DNA of 64,000 bases from Mesorhizobium sp. CA14 (GCF_020165195.1 NZ_JAIUHR010000030.1:1-64000), one strand, 5' to 3'; positions 16,595 through 26,115 are shown, counted from the stretch's first letter. The notes: generated by a model not told the origin, from the letters alone. Numbers and translations are program-made.

Positions 16595-18556
16595 GTGGCG
16601 TGGTGGTTGAGTTGGAAAGGTCGGCGGGCCGGCAAGCGCGCTGTGCCCGTCTTGATGACAGCAGGACTCATTGCCCTGACTGCATCGATCCTGTTGCCGG
16701 CGCTGGAACTCGACCCGGACGCGTTGAAGGTCTGCCTGCAGATATCCGTCGCCGTCGCGGCCGTCACGCTGTTTGTCTCGGCGCTGTTCATCCGCAAGAT
16801 CATCGACGACCGCCGGCAGATTGCCGAGAGCGAGCAACGCTTCCGCCGGGCCATGGAGGATTCGGCGATCGGCGTCACCATTGTCGGCCTCGACGGCCGC
16901 ATCCTGCAGGCCAACCCCGCCTTCGCCGACATGCTGGGATATACCCGCGTGGAAATCGAGGCGCTGACCTTCTTCCAGATCACGCATCCCGACGATCTGC
17001 AGATCGGCCGCGAGACGATGACGAGCCTGAAGGAAGGCAAGATCCATTCCTTCCATTTCGAGAAGCGCTATCTGCGCAAGGACGGCACCCCGGTCTGGGC
17101 GCAGCTCGCCGGCTCGGTCATCCGTGAAGAGGAGACAGGTCGTCCGCTCTATCTGGTGTCGCAGATCGAGGACATCGATGCGCGCAAGCAGGCCGAAGCG
17201 CGCATCGCCGAGGCAGAGGACCGGTGGAATTTCGCGCTCACCAGTGCCGGACAGGGTATCTGGAGCCTCGATATGCGCAAGGGCGGCACCACCTATTCCG
17301 AAACCTGGGTGAAGATGCTGGGCTATGCCGATGGCGAGCTCGACGGCCACCCCGATCGCTGGCTGACCATGATCCATCCCGACGATCAGGAACGCGTCGC
17401 CGAGGCGGATCGCGCGCATCTTGCCGGCGAGACGCCCTTTTTCGAGGCCGAGTTCCGGATGCGGCACAAGGACGGGCACTGGGTCTGGATCCTCGACCGC
17501 GGCAAGGCGATCGAGCGCGACGGTGAGGGCCGGCTGATCCGGGCAATCGGCAGCCTGACCGATATCACGGAACGCAAGGAGGCTGAGGCGCGGCTGATGG
17601 TTTCGGCGGCGCTGCTGAATGACGAGAAGGAGCGCCTCAGAGTGACGCTGCACTCGATCGGCGACGCCGTGATCTGCACCGATGCCGCCAACCGCATCAC
17701 CTTCATGAACCCGATCGCGGAAAAGCTCACCGGCGTTGAGGTCGGCGAGGCGCTGGGAAAGGTGCTCGGCCATGTCTATTGGGCGGTCGACGAGGAAAGC
17801 GGGCACAGAATCGGGCTGACGCGTCCTTCGGCGGGCGAGCAGCCGCACTGCGACCAGAACACGCGCGCTGTCCTTGTCCGGCGCGACGACACGCGCTGCA
17901 GCATCCGCCAGGTGGTGTCGCCGATCATGAACGACCGCCACGAGTTCTGCGGCCTCGTCATCGTCTTCCAGGATTTCAGCGACGCGCGCGCCCTGCAGCG
18001 CCAGCTGGCCTATGCCGCCGCCCACGACGCGCTGACCGGGCTCGCCAATCGCTCGAGCTTCATCCGCACCATGGAGGACCTGGTCGACCAGTGCCGCCTC
18101 AATGGCGGCGAGCATCAGTTCATGTTCGTCGATCTCGATCACTTCAAGGCGGTCAACGACACCGGCGGCCATGCCGCGGGCGATGCGCTGCTCAAGCGCG
18201 TGGCCGACACGTTGCGCAGCGTGCTCGGTGCGGAAGACATCGTCGCCAGGCTCGGCGGCGACGAATTCGCCGTCATCCTCAAATCGGGCGCCGCGGAGCG
18301 CGGGCCGAGCGCGGCGCGCTCGATCATCGATACCATCCGCAACCTCGACTTCAGCTGGGACGGGCGCCTGCATTCGATCGGCGCCAGCATCGGGCTCGCG
18401 CCGATCCGCGCCGGCTGCGGCGAGGTGGACGAGATCATCGCCCGCGCCGACGCCGCCTGCTACGCCGCCAAGGCCGCCGGCCGCGGCTGCGTTTCTGCCG
18501 CGCCCGACGAAGCTTCGAAAGATTTGGCACCACTGCCGCTCGCCGCGGCGTCTTGA
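16595..18556 (+). CDS. Membrane-anchored PAS-PAS-PAS-GGDEF diguanylate cyclase
   Basis: A 653-residue protein: two membrane segments (about 18-40 and 47-66), three PAS/PAC modules (about 80-200, 215-335, 350-465) with the PAS-type DITERKEAEARL linker, then a GGDEF domain (about 480-630). The active-site loop LGGDEF is intact, and DLDHFKAVND carries the metal and GTP-binding residues, so it should make c-di-GMP. The allosteric I-site RxxD normally just before GGDEF reads GAED here, so the arginine is missing. No EAL domain. Start GTG 16595 is probable; MTAGL about 20 codons on is an alternative. Confidence 0.88.
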   Translation: MAWWLSWKGRRAGKRAVPVLMTAGLIALTASILLPALELDPDALKVCLQISVAVAAVTLFVSALFIRKIIDDRRQIAESEQRFRRAMEDSAIGVTIVGLDGRILQANPAFADMLGYTRVEIEALTFFQITHPDDLQIGRETMTSLKEGKIHSFHFEKRYLRKDGTPVWAQLAGSVIREEETGRPLYLVSQIEDIDARKQAEARIAEAEDRWNFALTSAGQGIWSLDMRKGGTTYSETWVKMLGYADGELDGHPDRWLTMIHPDDQERVAEADRAHLAGETPFFEAEFRMRHKDGHWVWILDRGKAIERDGEGRLIRAIGSLTDITERKEAEARLMVSAALLNDEKERLRVTLHSIGDAVICTDAANRITFMNPIAEKLTGVEVGEALGKVLGHVYWAVDEESGHRIGLTRPSAGEQPHCDQNTRAVLVRRDDTRCSIRQVVSPIMNDRHEFCGLVIVFQDFSDARALQRQLAYAAAHDALTGLANRSSFIRTMEDLVDQCRLNGGEHQFMFVDLDHFKAVNDTGGHAAGDALLKRVADTLRSVLGAEDIVARLGGDEFAVILKSGAAERGPSAARSIIDTIRNLDFSWDGRLHSIGASIGLAPIRAGCGEVDEIIARADAACYAAKAAGRGCVSAAPDEASKDLAPLPLAAAS

Positions 18557-18586
18557 GCCACGTCGAAAGGGTTCAGCCGCACAAGA

Positions 18587-19465
18587 TCAGCGCGTCGGCA
18601 CCGGATGGTCGCCGCGATAATCGTAGAAGCCGCGACCGGTCTTGCGGCCGAGCCAGCCGGCCTCGACATATTTCACCAGCAGCGGGCAGGGGCGGTATTT
18701 CGAGTCCGACAGGCCCTCATGCAGCACCTGCATGATCGACAGGCAGGTATCGAGGCCGATGAAGTCGGCGAGCTGCAGCGGTCCCATCGGGTGGTTGGCG
18801 CCGAGCCGCATGGCGGTGTCGATGGCGTCGACCGTGCCGACGCCTTCGTAGAGCGTGTAGATCGCCTCATTGATCATCGGCAAAAGGATGCGGTTGACGA
18901 TGAAAGCCGGGAAATCCTCCGAGACGGTAATGGTCTTGTCGAGGTGCTTCACATAGGTCTTGGCGGCCTCGAAGGTCTGGTCCTCGGTGGCGATGCCGCG
19001 CACCAGCTCGACCAACTTCATCACCGGCACCGGGTTCATGAAGTGAATGCCGATGAAGCGCTCCGGACGGTCGGTCTGGGCGGCAAGCCGGGTGATCGAG
19101 ATCGATGAGGTGTTGGTCGCCAGAATCGCTTCCGGATTGAGCTGCGGGCAGAGCTGCGCGTAGATCTTGCGCTTCACCGTCTCATCCTCGGTCGCCGCTT
19201 CGATCACCAGATCTGCGGCGGCAAGGTCGGCCATGGCCGGAGCGGCGGAGATGCGCGCCATCGCTTCGTTGCGCGCCTTCTCCTCGAGCTTGCCGGAGCC
19301 GACCTGGCGGGCCATGTTGCCGCTTATGGTGGCGATGCCCTTCTCGATCCGGTCAGCCGATATGTCGTGGATCAGGACCTTGTAGCCGCCCAGCGCCGAG
19401 ACATGGGCGATACCGCCACCCATCTGACCCGCGCCGACAATGCCGATCGTCTCGATCTTGCTCAT
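18587..19465 (-). CDS. 3-hydroxybutyryl-CoA dehydrogenase
   Basis: A 292-residue NAD-dependent 3-hydroxyacyl-CoA dehydrogenase: Rossmann motif GIVGAGQMGGGIAH at residues 8-21, catalytic His in GIHFMNPVPVMKLVE, and the C-terminal dimer domain with ANHPMGPLQLADFIGLD. Single-domain proteins of this length act on acetoacetyl-CoA/3-hydroxybutyryl-CoA in butyrate or polyhydroxybutyrate metabolism. It follows etfBA on the same strand; this trio is common in rhizobia and links the oxidation to the electron transfer flavoprotein. ATG 19465 (MSKIETIG) chosen over the longer frame. Confidence 0.92.
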   Translation of the reverse strand: MSKIETIGIVGAGQMGGGIAHVSALGGYKVLIHDISADRIEKGIATISGNMARQVGSGKLEEKARNEAMARISAAPAMADLAAADLVIEAATEDETVKRKIYAQLCPQLNPEAILATNTSSISITRLAAQTDRPERFIGIHFMNPVPVMKLVELVRGIATEDQTFEAAKTYVKHLDKTITVSEDFPAFIVNRILLPMINEAIYTLYEGVGTVDAIDTAMRLGANHPMGPLQLADFIGLDTCLSIMQVLHEGLSDSKYRPCPLLVKYVEAGWLGRKTGRGFYDYRGDHPVPTR

Positions 19466-19663
19466 GACCCCGATCCCGTCCGGAGCAGTTCCGCTTCCTT
19501 GAAGCGGGAACGCTCCTGTGTGTTTGTTTCTCGCAATCCCGAACGCAAACCGCCGGAATGGCTCAGACCTTGGCGGCCTGCTTTTTGTGCAGTGCAAACT
19601 AAAAGGGCGGGGCGACTTCGTCTACCCCACCCTTCGGATTTTAATATGCCAGAGCCGGCGGCG

Positions 19664-20593
19664 TCAAAGCGCCTTTTGCAACTCCGGCAGGATGACGAAT
19701 AGGTCGCCGACCAGGCCGTAGTCGGCAACCTGGAAGATCGGCGCTTCCTCGTCCTTGTTGATGGCCACGATGACCTTCGAGTCCTTCATGCCGGCAAGGT
19801 GCTGGATGGCGCCGGAGATGCCGACGGCGATGTAGAGATCGGGCGCGACCACCTTGCCGGTCTGGCCGACCTGCCAGTCATTCGGCGCATAGCCGGCGTC
19901 GACCGCGGCGCGGGAGGCGCCGACAGCGGCGCCGAGCTTATCGGCCACCGGCAGGATGACTTCCTGGAACTTCTCCGAGGAGCCGAGCGCGCGGCCGCCC
20001 GAGATGATGATCTTGGCCGAGGTCAGCTCCGGACGGTCGTTCTCGGAAAGCTTGTTCTCGACGAAAGACGACAGGCCGGGGTTGGCGGCGGCGCCGACCG
20101 TCTCGACCGAGGCGGAACCACCTTCCGGCGCTGCCGAGAAGGACGCGGTTCGCACGGTGATGACCTTCTTGGCGTCGGTCGACTGCACGGTCTGGATGGC
20201 GTTGCCGGCATAGATCGGCCGCTTGAATGTGTCCGGCGAGACCACCTCGATGATCTCGGAGACCTGGGCGACGTCGAGCAGGGCGGCGACGCGCGGGGCG
20301 ATGTTCTTGCCGGCGGAGGTCGCGGGCGCGATGATCGTGTCGTAGCCGCCCGCCAGCGAGACGACCAGCGCCGCCATCGGCTCGGCGAGACGCTCGGCAA
20401 GCTCGTCGGCCTCGGCGAGCAGCACCTTGCGGACGCCTTTCAGCTTGGCGGCGGCATCGGCCGCGCCCTTGGCGCCCTTGCCGGCCACCAGCACGTCGAC
20501 ATCCGAGCCGATCTGGAGGGCCGCCGACAGCGTCTTGGCGGTCTGGTCGGAAAGGCTTGCATTGTCATGTTCGGCGATGAGGAGAATTGCCAT
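19664..20593 (-). CDS. etfA: Electron transfer flavoprotein, alpha subunit
   Basis: A 309-residue ETF alpha chain. The C-terminal FAD-binding half has the family signature from about 200 on: ISGGRALGSSEKF, GASRAAVDAGYAPNDWQVGQTG (in two parts), VAPDLYIAVGISGAIQHLAGM and the closing YGLVGDLF. With EtfB it accepts electrons from acyl-CoA dehydrogenases and hands them to ETF-ubiquinone oxidoreductase. It starts 24 bases after etfB. Confidence 0.95.
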   Translation of the reverse strand: MAILLIAEHDNASLSDQTAKTLSAALQIGSDVDVLVAGKGAKGAADAAAKLKGVRKVLLAEADELAERLAEPMAALVVSLAGGYDTIIAPATSAGKNIAPRVAALLDVAQVSEIIEVVSPDTFKRPIYAGNAIQTVQSTDAKKVITVRTASFSAAPEGGSASVETVGAAANPGLSSFVENKLSENDRPELTSAKIIISGGRALGSSEKFQEVILPVADKLGAAVGASRAAVDAGYAPNDWQVGQTGKVVAPDLYIAVGISGAIQHLAGMKDSKVIVAINKDEEAPIFQVADYGLVGDLFVILPELQKAL

Positions 20594-20617
20594 TTTCTTT
20601 GTCCTTTCCCGATCGCT

Positions 20618-21367
20618 TTAAAGCACGCCGGCTTCGTTCTTCAGCTTCTCGACCAGCTCGGCCACCGACTTCACCTTGACGCCCGCCTTGCGGCCGCCCG
20701 GTTCCTCGGTCTTGATTACCTTGAGGCGCGGCTTGACGTCGGCGCCGTAGTCGGCCGGGCTCTTCTCGTCGAGCGGCTTCTTCTTGGCCTTCATGATATT
20801 GGGCAGCGAGGCATAGCGCGGCTGGTTGAGGCGAAGGTCCGCGGTGACGATCGCCGGCATCTTCAGATCCACGGTCTGCAGGCCGCCGTCGACCTCGCGC
20901 GTCACCTTGGCCTTGTCGCCGGCGAGCTCAATTTTTGAGGCGAAGGTCCCTTGAGCCCAGCCAAGCAACGCCGCCAGCATCTGGCCGGTCTGGTTCGAAT
21001 CGTCGTCGATCGCCTGCTTACCGAGGATGACGAGGCCGGGCTTCTCGGCCTCGACGACGCCCTTCAGCACCTTGGCGACGCCGAGCGGTTCGGTCTGCTC
21101 GTCGGTCTTGACCAGGATTGCGCGGTCGGCGCCCATGGCGAGCGCGGTGCGCAGCGTCTCCTGCGCCTGCTGCGGGCCGACCGAGACGACGATGATTTCT
21201 TCCGCCTTGCCGGCTTCCTTGATGCGGATCGCTTCCTCGACCGCGATCTCGTCGAACGGGTTCATCGCCATCTTGACGTTGGCAAGCTCGACGCCCAATC
21301 CGTCGGCCTTCACCCGGACCTTGACGTTGGCATCCACAACCCGCTTCACGGGCACAAGGATCTTCAT
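20618..21367 (-). CDS. etfB: Electron transfer flavoprotein, beta subunit
   Basis: A 249-residue ETF beta chain starting MKILVPVKRVVD, with the AMP-binding region LGKQAIDDDSNQTGQM (about 125-140) and the conserved LPNIMKAKKKPL segment. Partner of EtfA in the cytoplasm. First gene of the etfB-etfA-hydroxybutyryl-CoA dehydrogenase run. Confidence 0.95.
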   Translation of the reverse strand: MKILVPVKRVVDANVKVRVKADGLGVELANVKMAMNPFDEIAVEEAIRIKEAGKAEEIIVVSVGPQQAQETLRTALAMGADRAILVKTDEQTEPLGVAKVLKGVVEAEKPGLVILGKQAIDDDSNQTGQMLAALLGWAQGTFASKIELAGDKAKVTREVDGGLQTVDLKMPAIVTADLRLNQPRYASLPNIMKAKKKPLDEKSPADYGADVKPRLKVIKTEEPGGRKAGVKVKSVAELVEKLKNEAGVL

Positions 21368-21529
21368 TTTCCTGTCACCTCTCCTGAGATAGTCGGAGCG
21401 CTATAGCAGCGTGCGCCCTGTCAGAGTTGTCGAAAGCCGACATTACGGGCGGAATATCCGCCCAGCGGTGCCGTTTCCGTAGTGGCGGCAAACCGACGCG
21501 TCAATATCCCACGGCGCACCCAAATCGGT

Positions 21530-22333
21530 TCAATCGCGGGGCGTCGCTGCTCCACGGCCCCACTGCGAGGCCGGCCGCGCGGGATCGCCAGCGGCCGGCT
21601 CGACGGGGACAGGCGGCTGCTGGATGTTGGGCGTCGGATCCGGCTCGCCGTCGGCGCCGGCCAGCAGCGGCACGCCCCGGCTGCGCAGCACCAGCACCAG
21701 GATCGATCCGGCGATGATGCCGCCGATATGGCAGGCCCAGGAGATCTGGTCCTCGCCGGCCGCGGCGAACATCACGATCTGGAACAGAATCCACAGGATC
21801 AGCGGAATGAAAGCCGGGATGCGCAACGGAATGCGGGCAAAGGCCAGCACCCAGACCTTCACCCGGGGATAGAGGATCAGATAGGCGGCGACGACGCCGG
21901 CGATTGCGCCCGAGGCGCCGATCAGCGGCACCTGCGAATCCCAGGCCACCAGCCCCTGGAAGAAGGCGCCGGCGACGGCGCAGGCCAAGTAGAAAATCAG
22001 ATAACGTATGTGGCCGAGCGCATCCTCGACATTGTCGCCGAACACCCAGAGGAACAGCATGTTGCCGCCGAGATGGAAGATGTCGGCATGCAGGAACGAG
22101 TAGGTGAGGTAGCTGAGGCTCTCGGGGATGACGACGAATTCGGGCGACAGCTCGACCTTGTCGTGAACCACCGACGGGATGAAGCCAAGGCCGAGAACCG
22201 CGGCATTGGTGAAGTTCTCACCGCCAAGCGTGGTCGCCAGATAGACCAGCACATTCGCCACGATCAGGCCGATGGTGACATATTGCAGCCGGATATGGCG
22301 CAGCCTGTTGGTGTCGTAGAGCGGGATGAACAT
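21530..22333 (-). CDS. Rhomboid-family intramembrane serine protease
   Basis: A 267-residue membrane protein with about six membrane segments. The catalytic serine lies in GASGAIAG (about residues 137-144) and the catalytic His in WACHIGGIIAG; HLGGNMLFLWVFGDN supplies the oxyanion His/Asn motif. These residues indicate an active protease. The C-terminal 45 residues are a Pro/Ala-rich cytoplasmic tail (DPTPNIQQPPVPVEP). It lies 21 bases after the cobalamin adenosyltransferase gene. Substrates are unknown. Confidence 0.9.
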   Translation of the reverse strand: MFIPLYDTNRLRHIRLQYVTIGLIVANVLVYLATTLGGENFTNAAVLGLGFIPSVVHDKVELSPEFVVIPESLSYLTYSFLHADIFHLGGNMLFLWVFGDNVEDALGHIRYLIFYLACAVAGAFFQGLVAWDSQVPLIGASGAIAGVVAAYLILYPRVKVWVLAFARIPLRIPAFIPLILWILFQIVMFAAAGEDQISWACHIGGIIAGSILVLVLRSRGVPLLAGADGEPDPTPNIQQPPVPVEPAAGDPARPASQWGRGAATPRD

Positions 22334-22354
22334 CGGACCCTCCCGCCTGCGGAT

Positions 22355-22936
22355 TCAGCGGTTCTTGCCGGGAACCCATAGCACGTCGGCCTTTCCATTG
22401 TCATTGACCGCACGGGCGGCGACGAACAGGAAATCCGAGACGCGGTTGATATATTTGAGCGCCTCGCGGTTGACATGCTCGGCCGGATCCTGCGCCAGCG
22501 CCACCATCAGGCGCTCGGCGCGGCGCGCCACGGTGCGGGCAAGATGGAGCGCGGCTGCGGCCGGCGTGCCGCCGTTCAGCACGAAGGATTTCAGCGGCTG
22601 CAGCTCCTTGTTGAGCGCGTCGATTTCGTGTTCGACGCGGTCGGTCTGGGCGGCGACGATGCGCAGCGGCTCGTATTCCAGGGGCTTGCCGTTGTCCGGC
22701 ACGGCAAGGTCGGCGCCCAGATCGAACAGGTCGTTCTGGATGCGCGACAGCATGGCGTCGATCGCGGGATGTCCGGCGGCGGTGTGGATGCGGGCCATGC
22801 CGATGCAGGCATTGGCCTCGTCGACGGTGCCGTAGGCGTCGACGCGCAGGTCGGATTTCAGCCGCCGCTCGCCGTTGCCGAGCCCCGTCGTGCCGTCGTC
22901 GCCGGTGCGGGTGTAGATCTTGTTGAGCTTGACCAC
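22355..22936 (-). CDS. PduO-type cob(I)alamin adenosyltransferase
   Basis: A 193-residue ATP:cob(I)alamin adenosyltransferase. Signature features are TRTGDDGTTGL at the N-terminus (ATP binding), VDAYGTVDEANACIG, and the C-terminal ARTVARRAERL and KYINRVSDFLFVAAR helices. It makes adenosylcobalamin for B12-dependent enzymes such as methylmalonyl-CoA mutase. Full family length. Confidence 0.93.
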   Translation of the reverse strand: MVKLNKIYTRTGDDGTTGLGNGERRLKSDLRVDAYGTVDEANACIGMARIHTAAGHPAIDAMLSRIQNDLFDLGADLAVPDNGKPLEYEPLRIVAAQTDRVEHEIDALNKELQPLKSFVLNGGTPAAAALHLARTVARRAERLMVALAQDPAEHVNREALKYINRVSDFLFVAARAVNDNGKADVLWVPGKNR

Positions 22937-22956
22937 GCCGTCCTCTTTAAGATCCT

Positions 22957-23148
22957 CTATTTGCGCGTGAAATAGACCACCAGCAACAGCAGCGCCAAGG
23001 CCACGGCCTGCAGCATGATGCGCGCCTGCATCAGCTTGTTCGAGGTGATGCCCGAGCCGCCGCGCATCATGTTGATCAGGCCGCGGACCAGCACGATCAC
23101 CACGGCGGCCATCGCGATGATGGCGAGTATCTTGAAGACGATGAGCAT
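22957..23148 (-). CDS. Small twin-transmembrane protein, HIG1-like
   Basis: A 63-residue protein with two hydrophobic segments (about 4-24 and 43-60) joined by a loop NMMRGGSGITSNKLMQARIMLQ. The loop ends with QARIMLQ, close to the HIG1 motif QxRxxxQ seen in respiratory supercomplex factors. Small proteins of this type next to the adenosyltransferase are common in Hyphomicrobiales. The HIG1 link is tentative. Confidence 0.75.
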   Translation of the reverse strand: MLIVFKILAIIAMAAVVIVLVRGLINMMRGGSGITSNKLMQARIMLQAVALALLLLVVYFTRK

Positions 23149-23173
23149 CTGGCTGGCTCCGGTTCAGGTTCGG

Positions 23174-24040
23174 TCAGGCGCGCCTGGCGAGCACGCGATA
23201 GAGCAGGGATGCCGGCAGGATGCGTTTCAGTGCCGCGCCGATCCTGGCCGGCAGCGTTACCACATAGTGCGGGCGCGGGCGCTGTGACAGAAGCGCGTGG
23301 CGCAGAGCCCTGTGCACGATCTCCGGCCCGGGCTTCAGCTTCGACACGCTGCCGCCGGCCTGAAGCCGCGCAAGCTGCGCCTGATAGTCGGCGCGGTGGA
23401 CGGAATTTTCGATGTCGATGTTTTTCAGGAACCAGGTAAGGCCGTTGCTGGCGATCTTCGACGTCACCGGTCCCGGTTCGATCAGGGATAGGTGGATGCC
23501 GCTGCCTTCGAGTTCCTGGCGCATGCAGAGCATCAGGCCTTCGATGGCGTGCTTGGAGGCCGAATAGGCGCCTCTGAAGCGGACCGGCGCCAGTCCGAGG
23601 ATCGAGGAGCAGTGGACGAGCCGGCCGTGCCCCTGGCGGCGCATGACCGGCACGATCCGCCGGGTGAGGTCGTGCCAGCCGAAGAAATTGGCCTCGAACT
23701 GCTCGCGCAGTGCTGCGACCGACAGGTCCTCGACGGCGCCAGGCTGGGCGTAGGCGCCGTTGTTGAAGAGCGCGTCAAGCGTGCCGCCGGTGCGCTCCAG
23801 CACCGCATCGACCAATGCCGCGATGGATTCGGGCTCACGGTAGTCGAGGTAGAAAACCTCCAGGCCGTCGGCCTCGAGGGTTGCGATGTCGGCCGGCTTG
23901 CGCGCCGTGGCGAACACCCGCCAGCCTTCGGCTTTCAACGCCCGCGCGCAATAGGCGCCGATGCCGGAGGAGGCGCCGGTGACGATGACGGTGCGCAACT
24001 CTTCGGCGGCGAGGCGCATTGTGGGACCTGGGGTTGCCAT
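23174..24040 (-). CDS. SDR-family oxidoreductase
   Basis: A 288-residue classical short-chain dehydrogenase: cofactor motif TGASSGIGAYCA near the N-terminus, NNGAYAQPG, catalytic Ser in HCSSILG, and YSASK as the catalytic YxxxK. An arginine after the first strand (ATARKPADI) suggests NADP(H). The C-terminal 60 residues include a hydrophobic, basic stretch (HYVVTLPARIGAALKRILP) that might bind membrane. The substrate is unknown. Start ATG 24040 preferred over TTG 24049. Confidence 0.85.
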   Translation of the reverse strand: MATPGPTMRLAAEELRTVIVTGASSGIGAYCARALKAEGWRVFATARKPADIATLEADGLEVFYLDYREPESIAALVDAVLERTGGTLDALFNNGAYAQPGAVEDLSVAALREQFEANFFGWHDLTRRIVPVMRRQGHGRLVHCSSILGLAPVRFRGAYSASKHAIEGLMLCMRQELEGSGIHLSLIEPGPVTSKIASNGLTWFLKNIDIENSVHRADYQAQLARLQAGGSVSKLKPGPEIVHRALRHALLSQRPRPHYVVTLPARIGAALKRILPASLLYRVLARRA

Positions 24041-24098
24041 TTGCCGCAATCACTTCCCATATTCGCGGCGTTGACACAATCGAGCGGAGCGCGGGCCC

Positions 24099-24950
24099 TT
24101 GCTGCGGAATATCGTCGCCCTCAAGCGCGTGCTCTACGATGCAATAGGCCATTTCACCACCGATGACGGCTGGGCGATGGCCAGCCATCTGGCGATAACC
24201 TCGCTGATGGCGCTGTTTCCGTTCCTGATCTTCGCCACCACGCTTGCCAGCTTCCTCGGCGCGCGCGCCTTCGCCGACACGGCCGTGCATCTGGTCTTCG
24301 ACACATGGCCGGAGCAGATCGCCAAGCCGATCGCCCATGAGGTGCAGAACGTGCTCACGGTGCGCCGTACCGACCTTCTGACCTATGGCGTGCTGCTTGC
24401 GGCCTATTTCGCTTCCAACGGCATCGAAGCCCTGCGCACCTCGCTCAACCGTGCCTATCGGGTCACCGAAACGCGCGGCATCATCCACCGCCGGGTGCAA
24501 AGCATCATCTTCGTCTTGATCGCCACCGCCTGCTTTCTCGCCATCAGCGTGCTTCTGGTGTTCGCGCCGCTGCTCGCACGGCTGGCGGAGGCGCATCTGG
24601 AGTGGATCAAGCCCTATATGGGCACGATCACCATCTGGCGTTACGTGATCGCCTCGACGGTCATCGTCATCGGGCTGTTCTCGGTGCATATCTGGCTCCC
24701 GGCCGGCAAGCGGCGCTTCGTCTCGATCATACCCGGCATCGTCTTCACGCTGGTCGCCTGGCTGGTCGGGTCGACGATCTTCGCCACCTATCTCGACCAT
24801 TTCTCGTCCTATGTGACGACCTATGCCGGGCTCGCCTCGATCATGATCGCGGTCGTCTTCCTCTACATCATCTCGGCGATCTTCATCCTAGGCGGCGAAC
24901 TCAACGCCGCGATCAGCCGCTATCTCGAAGCCCGAGCGCGGGTCGGCTGA
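24099..24950 (+). CDS. YihY/BrkB-family inner-membrane protein
   Basis: A 283-residue protein with six predicted membrane segments and YihY family marks: AMASHLAITSLMALFPFLIF near residue 30, SNGIEALRTSLNRAY about 105-120, and the last segment GGELNAAISRYLEARA. Once called RNase BN in error; the function is unsettled. TTG start at 24099 with no better ATG upstream. It is followed by the octamer repeat hairpin. Confidence 0.85.
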   Translation: MLRNIVALKRVLYDAIGHFTTDDGWAMASHLAITSLMALFPFLIFATTLASFLGARAFADTAVHLVFDTWPEQIAKPIAHEVQNVLTVRRTDLLTYGVLLAAYFASNGIEALRTSLNRAYRVTETRGIIHRRVQSIIFVLIATACFLAISVLLVFAPLLARLAEAHLEWIKPYMGTITIWRYVIASTVIVIGLFSVHIWLPAGKRRFVSIIPGIVFTLVAWLVGSTIFATYLDHFSSYVTTYAGLASIMIAVVFLYIISAIFILGGELNAAISRYLEARARVG

Positions 24951-24960
24951 GTTGGCGCCG

Positions 24961-25088
24961 GGAACTGAGGAACTGGAGAACTGAAGAACTGAGGAATTGA
25001 AGAAAAAAGCAGGCAACAGCCGGCGCTGTGGCTCTTCTTTAGTTCTCCAGTTCCTCAGTTCCCCAGTTCTTCAATTCCCCAGTTCCCC
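24961..25088. repeat. Inverted pair of octamer tandem repeats (GAACTGRR)
   Basis: The left block (24962-25009) is six successive 8-base units: GAACTGAG, GAACTGGA, GAACTGAA, GAACTGAG, GAATTGAA, GAAAAAAG. The right block (about 25032-25088) is the same octamer on the opposite strand, about six units. Together they can form a stem of roughly 50 bp between the convergent yihY-like and EamA-family genes, so it may serve as a bidirectional terminator. The right block supplies the last codons of the EamA gene (GELGN). Confidence 0.85.
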
Positions 25089-25961
25089 TTTCCTCGCCTG
25101 CCGCGCCGTCGCCAGGGCCACGCCGAGCGTGGCGATCGCCATGCCGGCTATCTGCAGCAGGTTGAGCTGCTCGTTGAAAAGCACCCAGGCGATGACCGCG
25201 GTTACGGCCGGCACCAGGTAGAACAGCGAGGCGACCTTCGACATCTCGCCGTCCCTGATCATCACCATCAACAGGAATATGGCGCCGACCGACAGCACCA
25301 GGACCAGCCAGGCCATGGCGAAGATCAGCTCGCCATTGACGGTGACGGCGCGCGTCTCGAAGGCGAGCGAGCCCAGGATCATCACGACGGAGCCGCCGAC
25401 ATATTGCCACATCGTCGCCGACACCAGATCGCCGCCGGAGGCATAGCGCTTCTGCCAGATGGTGCCGGCGCTCATGCCGAGCACCGAGACGAGCGAGGCG
25501 GTCAGCGTCGCCGGCGTGACGCCGCCGCCCAGCATGCCGAGCTTCGGCCAGAGCACTATGACGACGCCGAGCAGGCCGACGGCAAGGCCTGCCCAATGGC
25601 GCGGCAGGATCGCTTCGCCCAGGAATTTTCCGGCAAGCACGGCGGTGATCAGCGGCTGCAGGCCGACGATCAGAGCCGAAAACCCGGCCGGCATGCCCCT
25701 GTGGATCGCCCAGAAGACGGCGCCGAGATAGACGCCGTGCATGAGGACGCCGGCCACCGTGGCGTGCAGCGCCTCATCGCGCGTTGCCTTGCGCGAGCCG
25801 AGCAGAATGGTGAGGCTGGCAAACAGGATCGCCGCGATCACGAAGCGGATGGCAAGGAAGGTGAAGGGTTCCGCCCAAGGCATGGCATAGCGCGCGCCGA
25901 TGAAGCCAGTCGCCCACAGAACGACGAAGGAGGCGGGAATGAACCGCTTGATGCTCTGCAT
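25071..25961 (-). CDS. EamA/DMT-family transporter
   Basis: A 296-residue inner-membrane protein with ten predicted membrane segments in two EamA repeats (about 5-140 and 150-285). Starts FVVLWATGFIGARYAMPWAEP, a typical DMT entry, and ends the second repeat with LFNEQLNLLQIAGMAIATLGVAL. Members export metabolites or amino acids; the substrate is unknown. The stop codon lies inside the octamer repeat, which therefore sets the tail KGELGN. ATG 25961 chosen. Confidence 0.88.
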   Translation of the reverse strand: MQSIKRFIPASFVVLWATGFIGARYAMPWAEPFTFLAIRFVIAAILFASLTILLGSRKATRDEALHATVAGVLMHGVYLGAVFWAIHRGMPAGFSALIVGLQPLITAVLAGKFLGEAILPRHWAGLAVGLLGVVIVLWPKLGMLGGGVTPATLTASLVSVLGMSAGTIWQKRYASGGDLVSATMWQYVGGSVVMILGSLAFETRAVTVNGELIFAMAWLVLVLSVGAIFLLMVMIRDGEMSKVASLFYLVPAVTAVIAWVLFNEQLNLLQIAGMAIATLGVALATARQARKGELGN

Positions 25962-26115
25962 GGGGGGAGGCTGCCGGGGTGAACGGTTGATGACGGCAAT
26001 TGCTCTAATGCTGTTCAATCGCGCAAGCAAAACGAAACGGTTGATCCATAAGCTAAATTGAATTCATCAAACCGTGCCAAGAGGGGCATGGCGCGTCGCC
26101 GCGCCATGGTGAGGC

